A stretch of DNA of 64,000 bases from NCBI GenBank assembly GCA_947497485.1, contig CANMHB010000004.1, positions 164,684 to 228,683 of the forward strand, written 5' to 3'. The notes under the pieces were generated by a model, which worked only from the letters and a program-made list of their open reading frames with translations, ran no database searches and was not told the origin of the DNA. The stretch is from Flavobacteriales bacterium (GTDB lineage: Bacteria > Bacteroidota > Bacteroidia > Flavobacteriales_D > Crocinitomicaceae). This document shows, in pieces, positions 56,452 through 64,000 of this stretch (within the stretch, counting starts at the first letter, position 1; each line of letters begins with the position of its first letter). Made by a program: the position numbers and the translations under genes.

Positions 56452-56487
56452 TTCAGGGAATTTATAAATTCATTTTGATTCTCTGAA
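56452..56487. terminator. Weak hairpin between convergent glycosyltransferase genes
   Basis: TTCAGGGAA (56452-56460) pairs with TTCTCTGAA (56479-56487) through nine base pairs including one G-U, with an 18-nt loop that itself contains the palindrome AATTTATAAATT. There is no clear U-tract on either strand, so termination is only suggested by the location. Confidence 0.3.
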
Positions 56488-56498
56488 ACGAAAAATAT

Positions 56499-57767
56499 CT
56501 ACCCATTAGTTCGAATCAAATTTACTAGCTTTTCAGTAAGTGACTTTCTCGAATAAACTTCCGGACTAATTCCTTTAAATTTCTGATTAGAAGAATTCGA
56601 TAAGAATTCATTAAGTGGTTTAATTTCAGAGTAATCATTTATTAAGGTTTGTGTTACCCCTGAAAGGATTTTAACCGCATCACCGTTAGGAGGACCAATG
56701 TAGATTACCGGTTTTTTTGCTCCTAAATATTCAAATATTTTCCCAGTTAATATTCCCTTATTTTCCTTGGTTTCGGGAATGATGAGTAAGAGAATTTCCG
56801 AATTTAACATGAATTCAACTGCTTTTTTATGCTCAACATATGGAATTAGTTCTACATATTGGATGAGATCCAAAGATTTAATTTCATTTAAAACTTGGTC
56901 ATAAATGTTACCTACAAAGCGAAGTTTCCAAGATGAGTCAACTGAAACAAAACGCTTAAATTCTTCAAGGAATAAGGAAATCGGGTAATTTGGTCCTAAA
57001 TTACCGATATAGCTGATGTATTTGTAGTTGGTTGATTTTATATTTAATTCGACAAAATCATCGGTATCATATCCATTTGGTATAACAGAAATTTTAGTTT
57101 CAATATTCAAATATTTTGTAATAAGTGATTCAGCAATTGAATTACTAACTACAATTATCTTATCGGCAGCTTCAACGCAGCTTTTCTCTAAAATTTTATC
57201 TTTTCTTTCCGCCCATCGAGTGCGATAGAGTGCTTCATTATAATATATTTCAGTCCAAGGATCCCTTAAATCAGCAATCCAGGTAATCCTCAATTGACTT
57301 TTAAGTTCTAATCCAACCAATTGCGTGGAGTGGGGTGGAGAAGTAGTTATTACCGTATCTATTTTATAAGTTTTAATTAGTTCTTTCGCTTTTATTAAAG
57401 CATATTTATTCCAACCAATACGGGCGTCTGGAATGAAAAAGTTTCCACGAATAAATCGAATTAGTTTATCAATTACCCCTGGTTTTTTTTCAGAAGCAAA
57501 ACCGCTTTGAGGAGCAGATTTCCCTCTAATTAATTTATATAATCGAAAAGGGCTATTTGCTTTTGTATGATGAATTTCAATTCCTGATGGAATATCATTG
57601 TATAGGGAATCATCAATTGAAGGAAAGGTTGCGTAATTAGGGTCAACGGTTAAGATAATCGGTTCGATTCCAAAATCTCTAAAATATTTCACGAATTTTA
57701 GCCAACGTTGAACGCCGCTTCCACCGCTTGGAGGCCAGTAATAGGTTATTACTAAAACCTTTTTCAT
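56499..57767 (-). CDS. Family 4-like glycosyltransferase
   Basis: A 422-residue GT-B protein: KKVLVITYYWPPSGGSGVQR at the start, TSPPHSTQLVGLELK, WIADLRDPWTE, KIIVVSNSIAESL, VIPNGYDTDDF, then donor domain GKIFEYLGAKKPVIYIGP. The WPPxGGSGVQRWLKF opening is usual for a GT4-like subgroup common in Bacteroidota. It follows the methyltransferase gene by 4 bp on the minus strand, opposite to the rest of the locus, so the pair is separately transcribed. Sugar and acceptor are unknown. Confidence 0.88.
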   Translation of the reverse strand: MKKVLVITYYWPPSGGSGVQRWLKFVKYFRDFGIEPIILTVDPNYATFPSIDDSLYNDIPSGIEIHHTKANSPFRLYKLIRGKSAPQSGFASEKKPGVIDKLIRFIRGNFFIPDARIGWNKYALIKAKELIKTYKIDTVITTSPPHSTQLVGLELKSQLRITWIADLRDPWTEIYYNEALYRTRWAERKDKILEKSCVEAADKIIVVSNSIAESLITKYLNIETKISVIPNGYDTDDFVELNIKSTNYKYISYIGNLGPNYPISLFLEEFKRFVSVDSSWKLRFVGNIYDQVLNEIKSLDLIQYVELIPYVEHKKAVEFMLNSEILLLIIPETKENKGILTGKIFEYLGAKKPVIYIGPPNGDAVKILSGVTQTLINDYSEIKPLNEFLSNSSNQKFKGISPEVYSRKSLTEKLVNLIRTNG

Positions 57768-57771
57768 TAAT

Positions 57772-58551
57772 TTATTTACTAATCAAACAATACACTGTAG
57801 TGGTATAAAAATCTCTTAACCAAGGAATATTAAATACGCGCCAAATTACACGAGGTTTTAAATTGAATTTTACTTGATAATTTGGGTTAACAAGGTAAAA
57901 TGTTGACGCAACAAGTTTCAATTCATTTTTTCTACAAATTCTCAAGAAGCGCTGCACCGAAATTCCTGTATCATATGCATCAGTAAGTAATCCGTGAATT
58001 GTTGCTTCATTTTCACCTCCGATTTTCAATAAGTTCTTGTAAAGCGTTCGAGGAAGTAAATGAATCCAAGGTGTTTTGCTAAGAATTTTACTTTTACACA
58101 TTTGTTGATGGCCACCGAATGGATTACACCATGGAGGAAATCCCTGAAAAATGACACCGTCTTCTTTTAAGAATTTCTTCAAAAGCGGAATGAATTTTTC
58201 TTGATTTGGAATATGTTCGATTGTATCTTTCATAAATATAACATCGAAAGTATTATCTAACCCTGAAACATCGTAAATGTCTGAGCAAATCAGATTTAAA
58301 TTAGATCGATTTTCAATTTCTAAATAGTCCTTCGCATAATCGATACTATGTTGACGAATGTCAATTCCAGTAACTTGGCATCCAAGTTCTAAAAAAGGCA
58401 ATAAATTCCCGCCATAACCACATCCAACCTCCAACACTTTTGTAGAACTATCAATGTTCTTTTTTTGTTTAATAAAGGGGATAATATAATTTCTGCAAGT
58501 TGTTTGCTGTTCTTTGAAATATAAATCTAGGTTGCTATGTCTTTCGTGCAT
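57772..58551 (-). CDS. Class I SAM-dependent methyltransferase
   Basis: A 259-residue protein with SAM-binding motif VLEVGCGYGGNLLPFLELGC (about 39-58), acidic strand VTGIDIRQHSIDYA, and motif DVIFMKDTIEHIP. It belongs to the broad methyltransferase type 11/UbiE-like fold. Its position upstream of and nearly abutting a glycosyltransferase gene suggests a glycan or glycolipid substrate (inference). It is divergent from the second flippase gene, with 88 bp between the two likely starts. Confidence 0.87.
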   Translation of the reverse strand: MHERHSNLDLYFKEQQTTCRNYIIPFIKQKKNIDSSTKVLEVGCGYGGNLLPFLELGCQVTGIDIRQHSIDYAKDYLEIENRSNLNLICSDIYDVSGLDNTFDVIFMKDTIEHIPNQEKFIPLLKKFLKEDGVIFQGFPPWCNPFGGHQQMCKSKILSKTPWIHLLPRTLYKNLLKIGGENEATIHGLLTDAYDTGISVQRFLRICRKNELKLVASTFYLVNPNYQVKFNLKPRVIWRVFNIPWLRDFYTTTVYCLISK

Positions 58552-58639
58552 TATGGTTCAAATTTAACGATTTATCCATTAAAGGTCGCAGATAGAATGG
58601 GATAAAGTTCTTTTGATAACTTATCTTTACCACCTAGAA

Positions 58640-60136
58640 ATGGGAATAATTCAAAAAGATGCGCTTCGTACCACTATATTGTCGTATATTGGAATTGGAA
58701 TTGGTACGCTGAATCGCGCTGTTTTATTTGTTATTTGTTTATCAACTGAGCAGATTGGGTTGATAAACCTAGTTGTTGCTGTGGGACTTCTTTTTGCTCA
58801 AATGTCAAATTTTGGATCAATTCCCAGCGTTTTGAAATTTTTCCCTTATTTCAAAAATCCTGAAAAAAGACATTTTGGGTTTATCCGTTTTTTGTTACAG
58901 TATTTATTTATTGGAATTATTGTTTGTCTCATCCTTTTCTTTCTATTTAAACCATTTATTCAATCTTTGTATTTGGATAGATCGCCATTGTTTGTATCAT
59001 ATTACATATGGGTTTTACCAATCGGAATATCGTATGCAATTTTTCAGTTTTTTGATGCATTTTTAAGATCACTTCACAAGAATATTTTATCGGTTTTTGT
59101 TTTTGAAGTGGTACTTCGATTAGTAATTACGGCCTTGCTTTTATTGGTTTATTATAACATTATTGAATTTCATGTTTTTGTTATTCTAAATAGCCTTGTA
59201 TATATTGTTCCAACGCTACTTCTTATTATCTATTTATTTCGTTTAGGAGAATTCAATTTTTCTGCACAAAAAGTATCAATATCAAGAAAATATAAAAATA
59301 TAATATTTAATTATTCAGCCTACAATTACGTGAATAGTCTTGGAGTAATATTAGTTACAACACTCGATATTATGATGATTGCACAGCTTATCGGACTGTC
59401 AGAAACAGGTGTTTATTCAACCGTTTTTTTTCTCGTTAGTGCAACTTTAATTCCTTTCAAATCAATCATTAAGATTTCAACACCAATTGTTTCAGAACAT
59501 TGGAAATTTAATCGAATGAACGAAATGGAGGAGCTTTATCAAAAAGTGAGTTCTGTCAGTTTATTAATAGGATGTTTTTTTTTCCTAATAATTTGGTTGA
59601 ATGTTGATTTTCTCTTCGCAATACCAGGTGAAGATTTCAAATCAGGAATTTGGGTTTTCTTTTTTCTGATGGTAGGTCGTCTTACCGATATGTATTGTGG
59701 TATAAATGGTTTGATTTTTACAACATCAAAGAAATATAAATATGAAATTTATTTTACTGCGATAATGATTTTGTTAGTTTACTCACTTAACCTAATTTTA
59801 ATTCCGAAATATGGGATTGTTGGCGCCGCAATCTCGACTTCAATTGCTATTATTTTATACAATTTTGCTCGGGTATTTTTTATTCGGCAAGTATATAAAA
59901 TCAATCCATTTACAAAGAAGCAAAGTTTAATCTTATTGACTGGTTTAATAGCCTATGCGATTGGAAAATTTGTTGCATTATTCATACTTCCCGGGTTGTT
60001 ACTATTTTTCTCTGAATGTTTAGTAGTATTAGTATTTTTTCTTTTACCAATTTATCTTTTGAAAATAGAAAATGAATCAGTCGATTATCTAGATAAGATA
60101 GTTTTTCAGTTGAAAAATAGATTATTTAAAAAATAA
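58640..60136 (+). CDS. Oligosaccharide flippase-family membrane protein
   Basis: A 498-residue MOP-superfamily protein with about fourteen hydrophobic segments (ILSYIGIGIGTLNRAVLFVI, LGVILVTTLDIMMIAQLIGL, SETGVYSTVFFLVSATLIPF). The N terminus MGIIQKDALRTTILSYIG at ATG 58640 is the usual start of this subgroup; an in-frame TTG at 58613 would add nine unsupported residues. It is the second flippase of the region and differs clearly from the one at 33698, so it may export another product. Its stop is 5 bp from the end of the convergent adhesin gene. Confidence 0.88.
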   Translation: MGIIQKDALRTTILSYIGIGIGTLNRAVLFVICLSTEQIGLINLVVAVGLLFAQMSNFGSIPSVLKFFPYFKNPEKRHFGFIRFLLQYLFIGIIVCLILFFLFKPFIQSLYLDRSPLFVSYYIWVLPIGISYAIFQFFDAFLRSLHKNILSVFVFEVVLRLVITALLLLVYYNIIEFHVFVILNSLVYIVPTLLLIIYLFRLGEFNFSAQKVSISRKYKNIIFNYSAYNYVNSLGVILVTTLDIMMIAQLIGLSETGVYSTVFFLVSATLIPFKSIIKISTPIVSEHWKFNRMNEMEELYQKVSSVSLLIGCFFFLIIWLNVDFLFAIPGEDFKSGIWVFFFLMVGRLTDMYCGINGLIFTTSKKYKYEIYFTAIMILLVYSLNLILIPKYGIVGAAISTSIAIILYNFARVFFIRQVYKINPFTKKQSLILLTGLIAYAIGKFVALFILPGLLLFFSECLVVLVFFLLPIYLLKIENESVDYLDKIVFQLKNRLFKK

Positions 60137-60141
60137 ATACA

Positions 60142-63100
60142 TCACCTCAACAAGTTCACGTGTCCTGTGTATCTGAATATTTCGTTATTCAATGAGCTTT
60201 TGAAGTTTATGACCCAAGTGTATGTTCCAATCTGAACAGGATTTCCATTAAAATTCCCTTCCCAACCAACTCCAACAGATGTCGTGCTAAAAATAAGTTC
60301 TCCCCATCGATTGTATATCATAAATTCATACCCTGTATTTCGATCATAACCTGAACTTAGAATAGGAATGAATACCTCATTTAACCCATCCCCGTCTGGA
60401 GAGAATGTATTTGGCACATAAAAAATAACTTCGTCTTTAACGCGTATAACTTGAAAAGCAGTATCCGTGCAACCATCTTGCGCTGAAGCTACGAGCATAA
60501 CAACATATTCTCCAATATTTTCATAGCTATGCTGTGGATGTGTTTGCGTAGAAAGGGCTGAGGTATCTCCAAAATTCCATTGAAAAGAGGTAGCATTTTG
60601 TGATTGATTAATAAAATCAAATACTGGGTTTGTAATTTGTTGTTCATCAGGATCTGGCGTAAATGCTGCAGTAATTTCATTTACACACACATAATCTTGT
60701 AATGTAACTGTTGTTGAACATCCAGCGGCTGTTATAGATGTAAGAGTTATGTCATAACATCCAAATTCAGTGAAGTTTGCAATTGTTGATCCTACCTGAT
60801 TTGAGGTGTCTCCATTACCGAAATCCCATATTACAGATTCACTTTCTGGACCATTTCCGTTAGTTCCAGTTAAGTCGGTAAAGGTTGGGTTAAATGGTAA
60901 ACATCCACCGAAATACATGTTCGATTCAAATAAAGGAATAGGAAGCGGATTTACAGTAACAATTATACCTGTCGTATCTGAACAACCGAATTCATTGAAT
61001 CCTACTACTTCGTATAAATTTGTTTCGTCAGGAATAAAAGTGTAATTTGCAGTAGAAGGTCCGTTTATCCATTGATAAGATAATCCACCATTAGCTGTTA
61101 AATTGGCTGTTTCGCCAATACAAAGCATCGAATCAGGAGTCGTAATTGTTATAACAGGTAATGGATTCACTGTCAAAATCATGGAGTCTATACTACTACA
61201 ACCTGAGGAATTTGAGTTTCCTGCTACAACATAAGTGTCTGTAACTGCTGGCACGAATGATTGACCATTGATTACACCATTATTCCATATATAATTAACA
61301 TCAGCATCTCCACTTCCAAAAAGAGTGTATTCTTCTCCAAGACAAATTGAATCATCTGGACCAGCAGATACAATTGGAGGATTGACATTCGAAAAAGCAA
61401 TAAATAGAGAATCGGTGATTTGACAAGAATAAAAATCTGTTGCTGTAACGTGAAGCATTACCGAGTCATTTGGGCAATATGTTTGTCCTTGAATTCCACC
61501 ATTATCCCAAATATAATTTAATGGGGGATTAATACTGGAACCGACAGCATTTAAGAGAATACACTGCCCAATGCATAAAACGGTATCATAACCTGCATCT
61601 ATAGTGGGTAAAGGATGAACGGTAATATTGAAAGTATCATTTAGAGCTTGACAATTATTAGCGCTTGCAAAAACTACGATAGTTGCAGTGACGTTATTTT
61701 GACTACTATTTAATCCGATGAATGAGTCTAAATTCCCTTCTCCATGTGATGTTAGTCCAATTGAAACGTCATTGTTTTGCCAACTGAATGAAGTTGAACT
61801 CATATCAGAGCTAAAAATAACTGAGTCCAAAAATTCTTTGTGACAAAGATCAATATCTGGGTTGGGTGAAATTGTTGGAATAGGTCTTACAATTATTTTC
61901 ATAGTGTCTATAACCCCAGGACAACCGTTATAGAATGGGGCGATTGATAAGATTGCTGTATCAATATTAGGCGCTGAAGCAAAGGCAGAAAAGTTATTTA
62001 TGCAATCAATTCCTGATCCATCTATTCCAATTCCAGTATTATTTGATGTCCAGTTAAATGTAATTCCTGAAATAGAACCCGAGAAACAAATATTGTTAAG
62101 TACCGTTCCAGAACAAACAGATGTATCTAGTGCATTTAAAGTAACTACAGGTTGAATCTGAATTAGGAAAGTATCGGCAATTCCTTGACAGCCGTTTAAT
62201 TCTGGGATTATGACGACACTATCTGTTTCTGTATTCAATCCCAAATTAATTGTTTCAAAAGGTATGATATCACTTGTTCCAAATTCAGGTAAAGAGTTGT
62301 TTAATGAAATTCCTATGTTACTATTCGTCCAATTATAAATAGTTGAATCTCCATAATCACCCTGAAATTGAATGTTCGATGTAATCGTATTAGAACAAAA
62401 TGAAAAATCCTGCATCTCGAAAACTGTTGGTTTTGGCTTAACTAAAATATTAAATGTAAAGATCGACCCAGAACAACCATTAAAAATAGGAGTTAGACTA
62501 ATAATCGATGTTTGATTTATTAAGGTGGTATTGTCAACTGTAACAATTAAGTCAGTGCCAAATCCAGAATTAGCTATTCCTGTATTTGGGTTATTGTTGG
62601 ACCAATTAAAAGTGGTTCCGTTAATATTGGAAACAAATGGGATATTAATATTTTCGTCTGAACAAAATTCGTAATCAGCTAAATTCGTAGAAGCAGTTGC
62701 CAATGGTTTTATTGTTATTGCTACAGTATCTATTTGTCCTGAACATCCGTTATTTGATGATGAAACAACAATTGAGTCAGTTATTGGGAAAAGATTATTA
62801 TTAATACCAATAAAAGAAGGAATAGAGTTACTGTTACCACTATTTGGGATGAGTCCAATTGCAATATTGTTAATGCTTGACCAATCATATGTTGTTCCCA
62901 ACATTGAACTAGAAAATAAGAATTCATTAGAGAATACACCTGAACATACGGAATCGAAATATTGAGAAATAATTAAATCAGGCCTAGCTTTTATTGTTAC
63001 AAGATAATCGATCGTAGGTCCGGGACAACCAGTTGCTAAATTCGTAGGCGTAATTTGATATGTTATCTGCTGTGAAGAGAATGTTTCATTCGTAACAATA

Positions 63101-63999
63101 TCTTCTATAATATTGGATGTTTGAGTATTTAGATTTTCTCCTGATGTATTGATATTATTTATTGCTATCCATGAATAACCTATATTCAATGTATCATTGA
63201 ATTCAATATTTAGCGGTTCTCCTGAACAAACTTCAACAATTGGTAAATTTGTGACAATAGCATTAGGTCTAATTGTTATTTCGATGCCATCACTCGCAGC
63301 ATTACAAGGACCTGTAGGATCGTTGGTAGTCATTGACAGCGTTACTGTTCCTGCTGTAATCTCAGCAGCACTTGGTGTGTAGACTGCATTGAGTGCAGTA
63401 TTATCAGGATTGAATGTTCCTGTTCCTCCAGACCAAATAATAGAAGTTGCAACTCCGGAAATTAAACTAGCAAGCGTAACATTTTCTCCTTCACAAACTG
63501 ATTGATCGGCACCAGCATCGGCAGTAGGAATTGCATCGATCGTAATAATCATTTCGTCACTGACAGCATTACAAGGTCCTGCAGGATCGTTGGTTGTAAG
63601 GGTAAGTGTAACAGTTCCTGCATTAATATCTGCTGCACTTGGCGTATAATCAGGAGTTAAAGAATTCACATCAGAAAACACACCAGATCCAGAAGAAGTC
63701 CAAACTGAAGTTGAAGCCGAGCCCCCACGAGTACCTGCAAGGGTAACTGTTGAGCTTGAACAGATAGTTTGATCAGTACCGGCATTGACAGTTGCAGCAG
63801 CATTTATAGTAATGGTCATCGCATCACTTGCAGCATTACAAGGACCTGTAGGATCGTTTGTAGACATTGTCAGCGTTACTGTTCCTGCTGTAATCTCAGC
63901 AGCACTTGGTGTGTAGACTGCATTGAGTGTCGTATTATTAGGATTGAATGTTCCTGTTCCTCCAGACCAAATAATAGTAGTTGCAACTCCGGAAATTAA
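60142..63999 (-). CDS. Giant surface protein with PKD-like repeats and T9SS type B sorting domain (5' end outside window)
   Basis: The frame stays open to the right edge, so the start lies outside. The C-terminal 1,286 residues are visible. From the N-terminal side come two and a half 89-residue repeats (GGTGTFNPDNTALNAVYTPS, AAEITAGTVTL, TTNDPTGPCNAASD), then about six PKD-like modules of 80-90 residues with paired cysteines (VCSGVFSNEFLFSSSM, FCSDENINIPFVSNINGTTF), Ig/PKD-like modules (AGPDDSICLGEEYTLFGSGD), PKD domains (VIWDFGNGDTS, FQWNFGDTSALSTQTHPQHS) and the sorting domain (VPNTFSPDGDGLNE, YNRWGELIF, YTGHVNLLR). It should be exported by the type IX system and anchored at the surface as an adhesin. 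Confidence 0.88.
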   Translation of the reverse strand, partial: LISGVATTIIWSGGTGTFNPNNTTLNAVYTPSAAEITAGTVTLTMSTNDPTGPCNAASDAMTITINAAATVNAGTDQTICSSSTVTLAGTRGGSASTSVWTSSGSGVFSDVNSLTPDYTPSAADINAGTVTLTLTTNDPAGPCNAVSDEMIITIDAIPTADAGADQSVCEGENVTLASLISGVATSIIWSGGTGTFNPDNTALNAVYTPSAAEITAGTVTLSMTTNDPTGPCNAASDGIEITIRPNAIVTNLPIVEVCSGEPLNIEFNDTLNIGYSWIAINNINTSGENLNTQTSNIIEDIVTNETFSSQQITYQITPTNLATGCPGPTIDYLVTIKARPDLIISQYFDSVCSGVFSNEFLFSSSMLGTTYDWSSINNIAIGLIPNSGNSNSIPSFIGINNNLFPITDSIVVSSSNNGCSGQIDTVAITIKPLATASTNLADYEFCSDENINIPFVSNINGTTFNWSNNNPNTGIANSGFGTDLIVTVDNTTLINQTSIISLTPIFNGCSGSIFTFNILVKPKPTVFEMQDFSFCSNTITSNIQFQGDYGDSTIYNWTNSNIGISLNNSLPEFGTSDIIPFETINLGLNTETDSVVIIPELNGCQGIADTFLIQIQPVVTLNALDTSVCSGTVLNNICFSGSISGITFNWTSNNTGIGIDGSGIDCINNFSAFASAPNIDTAILSIAPFYNGCPGVIDTMKIIVRPIPTISPNPDIDLCHKEFLDSVIFSSDMSSTSFSWQNNDVSIGLTSHGEGNLDSFIGLNSSQNNVTATIVVFASANNCQALNDTFNITVHPLPTIDAGYDTVLCIGQCILLNAVGSSINPPLNYIWDNGGIQGQTYCPNDSVMLHVTATDFYSCQITDSLFIAFSNVNPPIVSAGPDDSICLGEEYTLFGSGDADVNYIWNNGVINGQSFVPAVTDTYVVAGNSNSSGCSSIDSMILTVNPLPVITITTPDSMLCIGETANLTANGGLSYQWINGPSTANYTFIPDETNLYEVVGFNEFGCSDTTGIIVTVNPLPIPLFESNMYFGGCLPFNPTFTDLTGTNGNGPESESVIWDFGNGDTSNQVGSTIANFTEFGCYDITLTSITAAGCSTTVTLQDYVCVNEITAAFTPDPDEQQITNPVFDFINQSQNATSFQWNFGDTSALSTQTHPQHSYENIGEYVVMLVASAQDGCTDTAFQVIRVKDEVIFYVPNTFSPDGDGLNEVFIPILSSGYDRNTGYEFMIYNRWGELIFSTTSVGVGWEGNFNGNPVQIGTYTWVINFKSSLNNEIFRYTGHVNLLR

Positions 64000-64000
64000 A
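63230..64000 (-). repeat. 267-bp in-frame direct repeats in the adhesin gene
   Basis: The word ATTACAAGG (plus strand) recurs at 63301, 63568 and 63835, exactly 267 bp (89 codons) apart. The first and third units are nearly identical in DNA over about 170 bp while the middle one is more diverged, giving an A-B-A pattern. The array continues past the window edge. Confidence 0.88.

Noticed and set aside
31000..60136. Mobile element or integrase bounding the polysaccharide locus
   Set aside because: No transposase, integrase, tRNA or matching direct repeats were seen at either edge, although foreign origin is plausible.
1..64000. Defence system, biosynthetic peptide cluster or phage
   Set aside because: No restriction, toxin-antitoxin, Abi, precursor-peptide or structural phage genes were recognised; the lone radical SAM gene at 5680 has no small peptide gene beside it.

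Overview
The window reads as chromosome of a member of the Bacteroidota, most likely a Flavobacteriales bacterium of the Crocinitomicaceae/Cryomorphaceae kind (lineage is inference). Pointers are low GC by eye, four giant surface proteins ending in the type B (gliding-motility-associated) C-terminal sorting domain of the type IX secretion system, SprB-type repeats, an UpxY-type antiterminator at the head of a polysaccharide locus, YfhO, a sigma-54 regulator of Bacteroidota form, and promoter-like TTG / TAnnTTTG elements. No rRNA, tRNA, insertion sequence, CRISPR array or phage gene was seen.

Region 1 (1-9.2 kb): the 3' end of a large SprB-repeat adhesin, a secreted beta-mannosidase, a convergent radical SAM/SPASM enzyme, then a run of phosphoribosyltransferase, murQ and an arginase/formimidoylglutamase-family hydrolase. 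Region 2 (9.2-16 kb): a 0.45 kb gene-free stretch filled mostly by an exact 37-bp-period tandem repeat, an orphan LuxR-type response regulator, an MFS transporter, a DctA-like symporter, upp with a small membrane protein and a YjjG-type phosphatase, and the rlmB-OsmC pair. Region 3 (16-26.2 kb): two tandem type-B-sorted adhesins and a nine-Asp-box VPS10/BNR propeller protein. Region 4 (26.2-30.9 kb, minus strand): YfhO-family membrane protein, a sigma-54 response regulator lacking a DNA-binding domain, and pcm.

Region 5 (31-60.1 kb) is a surface polysaccharide locus of about 24 genes. It opens with an UpxY/NusG-like antiterminator and continues with nucleotide-sugar enzymes (WbpP-like epimerase, DegT aminotransferase, WbqC-like protein, hexapeptide acyltransferase, SDR protein), a flippase, GT2 and several GT4 glycosyltransferases, FkbM methyltransferases, asnB, a Wzy-like membrane protein, and Wza/Wzc export proteins with a (Tyr-Gly)8 tail. 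Its least ordinary part is 44.6-51.2 kb: two copies of a DUF354 protein plus unusual sugar transferase pair placed around a fusion of a class II glutaminase with a WbpG-like N-acetyl sugar amidotransferase. Many genes here overlap or abut and seven appear to begin with TTG or GTG. The far end has a GT4/methyltransferase pair on the minus strand and a second flippase.

Region 6 (60.1-64 kb, minus strand): the C-terminal part of another giant adhesin, with PKD-like repeats, 89-residue DNA-level repeats and a type B sorting domain, running off the right edge.

The window as a whole is dominated by cell-surface functions: a glycan locus set between type IX-secreted adhesins. No defence system or other wholly unknown multi-gene system was seen; the best candidate for new biochemistry is the glutaminase-fused amidotransferase module.
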